A DNA stretch of 64,000 nt from assembly GCF_029892685.1 (NCBI RefSeq), contig NZ_JARXVD010000022.1:52496-116495 (forward strand). The letters run 5' to 3'. Numbering within the stretch: the stretch's first letter is position 1; the number at the start of each line of letters is the position of its first letter. This document shows, piece after piece, positions 61,479-64,000 of the stretch. The notes beneath the pieces are model-generated. The model saw nothing but the letters and a program-made list of their open reading frames with translations, searched no databases and had not been told where the DNA came from. A program made the translations under genes and the position numbers. This stretch comes from Mycobacterium sp. OTB74. GTDB taxonomy: Bacteria; Actinomycetota; Actinomycetes; Mycobacteriales; Mycobacteriaceae.

Positions 61479-61656
61479 CTTAATTAATTAGTACGATACG
61501 GACACGTTGGCGAGATCAGTCGGCTCTTGGTGTCAGCCGGGCCTTTTCGGGGCAACCCTAAAAAGGCGACGCGCTGATCAGATACCCCGGTTCTGAAAAT
61601 GGGGCGCATTGTGCGCGGCCTGCCCTACGGCTACGCGCTGCAGCCGAATTGGCCAT

Positions 61657-62295
61657 CTACAGGCTGGTATTTTGGTCCGCTCCACGCGCCGTATTAAGCC
61701 GTTGGCACACCGGGCAACGGAACTTGGACGCCGTGGTCTTCACGTAGAGCTTCGATCCGCACTGGCCGCATTTGGCGGACCGACGTGGCGTCCCGTCGGC
61801 GGCTGGTGGCGGCGTGTCAGCGGCTGGTGGCGGCGTGTCAGCGGCCGGACTCGCCGTCGGTTTGGTCAGTAAGATCGCGCCGACGAAAGCGACAACCACA
61901 CCGACGAAACCGACGTATACCGCGATACCGAGAGCAGCCTCGATGCCCCCTTTAGATGAGTCCACGGTTCCGTCGAGCCCAACTGGGTAGAGGGTGCGCG
62001 ACTCCGTGTCGAAGACAACGCTGACCAGGTATGCCGCGCCGAGGAGACATGCCCCGATCGGGTTAGACCACCGTTTTCCCGACCCGGTACTCGTGCTGGT
62101 GACATATCCGGCAATGCCGATCGCCAGGGCGCAGACGAGCAGCCACCAACCACCGTGCTGAACAAGGGTGTTTTGTTCGACGAACCGGAATCGGCCGGTT
62201 GGCTCGCACAGCGGCAGGAACGTCGACAACGCCATGATCGCCGCGCCAGTGCACGCTACGCCGAGACCGAGCGGATTTCGGATGGTGGTGGCCAT
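61657..62295 (-). CDS. membrane protein with C-terminal zinc ribbon
   Basis: The ATG at 62295 (MATTIRNPLG) gives 212 aa with four hydrophobic helices (about 8-30, 45-65, 80-98, 122-150), a Pro/Ala linker encoded by a tandem 21-bp repeat (ADTPPPA twice), and a C-terminal zinc ribbon KCGQCGSKL...FRCPVCQRL. The ribbon faces the cytoplasm if the N-terminus does. Function unknown; it resembles the next gene in design. Confidence 0.68.
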   Translation of the reverse strand: MATTIRNPLGLGVACTGAAIMALSTFLPLCEPTGRFRFVEQNTLVQHGGWWLLVCALAIGIAGYVTSTSTGSGKRWSNPIGACLLGAAYLVSVVFDTESRTLYPVGLDGTVDSSKGGIEAALGIAVYVGFVGVVVAFVGAILLTKPTASPAADTPPPAADTPPPAADGTPRRSAKCGQCGSKLYVKTTASKFRCPVCQRLNTARGADQNTSL

Positions 62296-62305
62296 GGTGT
62301 CCCTT

Positions 62306-62593
62306 CTATGGATGGCTGATGGTCTCGACGGTGTGGCATTGCCAGCACTCAAATTCGTGCGCGTTGATGGGCACGTTCTGCACCGCGTTGCAACGGACAC
62401 ACTTGGCGGCGAACATCCCCGACGGCGCCTCAGGCAGCTCTGGCTTCGCCAATGCCGTGATGGCAACGCCGATTAGGCCTAAGAGGGCTCCGGCGATGAA
62501 ATAGTTGGTGGGGTTGAGGTTCTTTCGTTGCGCGATGACCGCGCAGATGACACCGCAGATCAAACATGCGGCGATCAATTCAACTAGCGACAT
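62306..62593 (-). CDS. small membrane protein with zinc ribbon
   Basis: The 95-aa product (ATG at 62593) has two hydrophobic segments (LVELIAACLICGVICAVIA, YFIAGALLGLIGVAITAL) and a C-terminal zinc ribbon AAKCVRCNAVQNVP...FECWQCHTVE. It lies 10 bp upstream of the 61657 gene and is probably cotranscribed with it. Function unknown. Confidence 0.7.
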   Translation of the reverse strand: MSLVELIAACLICGVICAVIAQRKNLNPTNYFIAGALLGLIGVAITALAKPELPEAPSGMFAAKCVRCNAVQNVPINAHEFECWQCHTVETISHP

Positions 62594-62598
62594 TGCAC

Positions 62599-62880
62599 TT
62601 AGCAGCCGAGGTAGACGTGGGCGTCGATAGCGAGGTCTGAGGCGGCGTGCTCCGATACGCCTCGGTCGGACTGGACCATCTGCCTCAGCGCGGGGTTTCC
62701 CATGGCTCCGGCGTTGTCGCAGACCTTTGTGCCCTCGGAGCACAACTGTGCGTCTGTGAATGGGTGGCTGAAGTACTCACCATGAAGGTCGTTCAGGTAC
62801 TGGGTGCTATCAGCGTGCGCTGTCCCGGGAAACGCCAGAGCCAACACTGCAGCGGCCGCGACGGTGATGACATTGCGCAT
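62599..62880 (-). CDS. DUF732 secreted small protein
   Basis: With the ATG at 62880 (MRNVITVAAA) the product is 93 aa: a signal peptide ending GTAHADS, then a mature helical domain with the DUF732 pattern (STQYLNDLHGEYF, two cysteines in QLCSEGTKVCDN, last Cys near the end). Many such proteins occur in mycobacteria; their function is unknown. It is the first gene of a three-gene minus-strand run. Confidence 0.8.
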   Translation of the reverse strand: MRNVITVAAAAVLALAFPGTAHADSTQYLNDLHGEYFSHPFTDAQLCSEGTKVCDNAGAMGNPALRQMVQSDRGVSEHAASDLAIDAHVYLGC

Positions 62881-63413
62881 GTTTGCTCCTATGGGCTGCG
62901 CTGATGTGGGCAGCTGAATGTAACCGGGAGCGGCGCGATCTGGGCAGCTTTTGCTCAACCGTCAGCAGTCGCCGGACGTGATTGGTTTCCCTTCCGGGCC
63001 ATCAGAAGTGGGACAGTTGTGCTTGCGAGCCCTGAGCCTGTTTGAGGTTGATCGCGTCGATCAAGTCCACCGACCGCAAGGAAGGCACTCGCCCCCGCGG
63101 CGAAGTCGCAAAACAACAGCGCCGGGCTGGACTCGAACCATAACTTCAGTCGTCCCGGCCACCGGACATCACGTCCTCGAAGCTGTTCACCAATCCGGCA
63201 CCGGTCCACGACGGAATTTGAGACACCTCGACCAAGGCCACGGGGACACGGCGGAGCTCATCCTCTATCTCAAATGTGGTCTGATTCGAAACAACCTGGG
63301 GTCGCACAACTCCGCACGCGGCAGAACGATTCTGCGATTTCCGCTGAACCTGCCGACCACCCCACGAACGTCACTACGAATGCGGCCCGCTGCGCGGTTT
63401 CGGTGGGGAATGT
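62881..63413. other. 533-bp interval with no supported gene
   Basis: Open frames exist on both strands but lack ribosome sites, recognisable domains and mycobacterial codon bias. No tRNA or hairpin terminator stands out. The stretch may hold degenerate coding sequence and the promoter of the DUF732 gene. Confidence 0.5.
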
Positions 63414-64000
63414 CTAGTCCGGCGCGACCGGGAGGTCCGGGCAGAGCTTGATGTAGTCGATGTCGGGCGACACCCATTCTCGCCACTGCTTGTGGCTCAT
63501 GTTGGTCGTGAGCTTGGCGCACATCACCGACGCGGGGTCGGGGTACGTGGGCCACACCCGCAGCGTCATGTCGTAGCTGCCGGAGACGATGCGCTTGCCG
63601 TCGGGGCTGAACGCCACACTGCTCACCCCGCTGGTGTGGCCGGTCAACGGCTGCCCGATCGGCTGTCCGGTGCTCGCGTCCCACAGCCGCAGCGTGTCGT
63701 CGGCGCCGCCGGAGACGATGCGCCGCCCGTCGGGGCTAAACGCCGCCCCGTTCACCCCGCTGGTGTGGCCGGTCAACGGCTGCCCGATCGGCTGTCCGGT
63801 GCTCGCGTCCCACAGCCGCAGCGTCTTGTCGGCGCCGCCGGAGACGATGCGCCGCCCGTCGGGGCTAAACGCCGCCCCGTTCACCCCGCTGGTGTGGCCG
63901 CTCAGCGGCTGCCCGATCGGCTGTCCGGTGCTCGCGTCCCACAGCCGCAGCGTCTTGTCGGCGCCGCCGGAGACGATGCGCCGCCCGTCGGGGCTAAACG
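63414..64000 (-). CDS. WD40-repeat protein, 3' end (N-terminus outside window)
   Basis: The frame is open to the window end, giving about 195 C-terminal residues. It consists of WD40 blades of 43 residues (AAFSPDGRRIVSGGADKTL, RLWDASTGQPIGQPLTGHTS) and a tail VMCAKLTTNMSHKQWREWV...CPDLPVAPD. That tail is common at the end of actinobacterial nSTAND-WD40 proteins, whose NTPase domain would lie beyond 64000. Possible roles are signal sensing or defence. The N-terminal domain must be seen to decide. Confidence 0.8.
   Translation of the reverse strand, partial: FSPDGRRIVSGGADKTLRLWDASTGQPIGQPLSGHTSGVNGAAFSPDGRRIVSGGADKTLRLWDASTGQPIGQPLTGHTSGVNGAAFSPDGRRIVSGGADDTLRLWDASTGQPIGQPLTGHTSGVSSVAFSPDGKRIVSGSYDMTLRVWPTYPDPASVMCAKLTTNMSHKQWREWVSPDIDYIKLCPDLPVAPD
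63532..64000 (-). repeat. tandem 129-bp WD40-coding repeats
   Basis: The same marker (ggctgtccggtgctcgcg) occurs at 63661, 63790 and 63919, a 129-bp period. The complete units differ at only a few bases; the unit nearest the 3' end (about 63532-63660) is more diverged. The array continues beyond the window. Confidence 0.85.

Noticed and set aside
63118..63150. tRNA-like string ggactcgaaccataac
   Set aside because: It resembles a reversed T arm, but no acceptor or anticodon arm can be built around it.
62951..63451. Open frames in the interval before the WD40 gene
   Set aside because: No ribosome site, domain or codon bias; part overlaps the WD40 3' end.

Overview
The window is a GC-rich Mycobacterium chromosome, most likely a slow-growing nontuberculous species. 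Support comes from a block syntenic, from memory, with M. tuberculosis Rv2604c-Rv2614c (pdxT, tesB, pdxS, Nudix, pimA, patA, pgsA, HIT, thrS), a CtpF-type ATPase, an LpqM-like lipoprotein, DUF732 proteins, a DosR-type operator and an integrated element resembling the M. tuberculosis prophage phiRv2. All calls rest on reading the sequence and on remembered family motifs; no database search was run.

1-14921 looks like one anaerobic energy module. pflB (5' end outside the window) and pflA face a seven-gene minus-strand operon, hoxF-hoxU-hoxY-hoxH-hoxW-gap-pgk, which joins an NAD-linked [NiFe] hydrogenase and its maturation protease to GAPDH and phosphoglycerate kinase. Divergent from it is glgP-glgX, with a near-consensus DosR box just upstream. 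The implied route is glycogen to glucose-1-phosphate, lower glycolysis giving ATP and NADH, pyruvate to formate and acetyl-CoA, and NADH reoxidation by hydrogen evolution.

15-44 kb is mostly ordinary chromosome. It holds a GT39 mannosyltransferase-like membrane enzyme, PLP synthase (pdxS, pdxT), the phosphatidylinositol mannoside cluster, thrS, a Ser/Thr kinase fused to an extracellular solute-binding domain, a secreted S15 hydrolase, two TetR regulators beside clear palindromic operators, a NIPSNAP-DUF4267-DUF1772 operon, a GAP-family exporter, CtpF, an acyltransferase and a metalloprotease lipoprotein.

44.3-56.1 kb is a tRNA cluster (Val-CAC, Gly, Cys, Val-GAC) with an 11.1-kb element integrated in the 3' end of tRNA-Val(GAC). 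It is bounded by 27-bp direct repeats (44975-45001, 56095-56121). It carries a tyrosine integrase, an excisionase, a D5/P4-type helicase with an inverted-repeat candidate origin, small zinc-finger and HTH genes, an HNH endonuclease, a small terminase subunit and secreted cargo. No capsid, portal, large terminase, tail or lysis gene is seen, so it looks like a phage satellite.

56.1-64 kb, beyond attR, appears to be the remains of a second related element. Small gene families of the first element recur there in the same order and orientation. It also holds defence- or signalling-type genes: a NACHT NTPase with about six transmembrane helices, an unknown gene coupled to a receiver-domain protein with a C-terminal membrane helix, zinc-ribbon membrane proteins, and the 3' end of a WD40 protein with near-identical 129-bp repeats that runs off the window.
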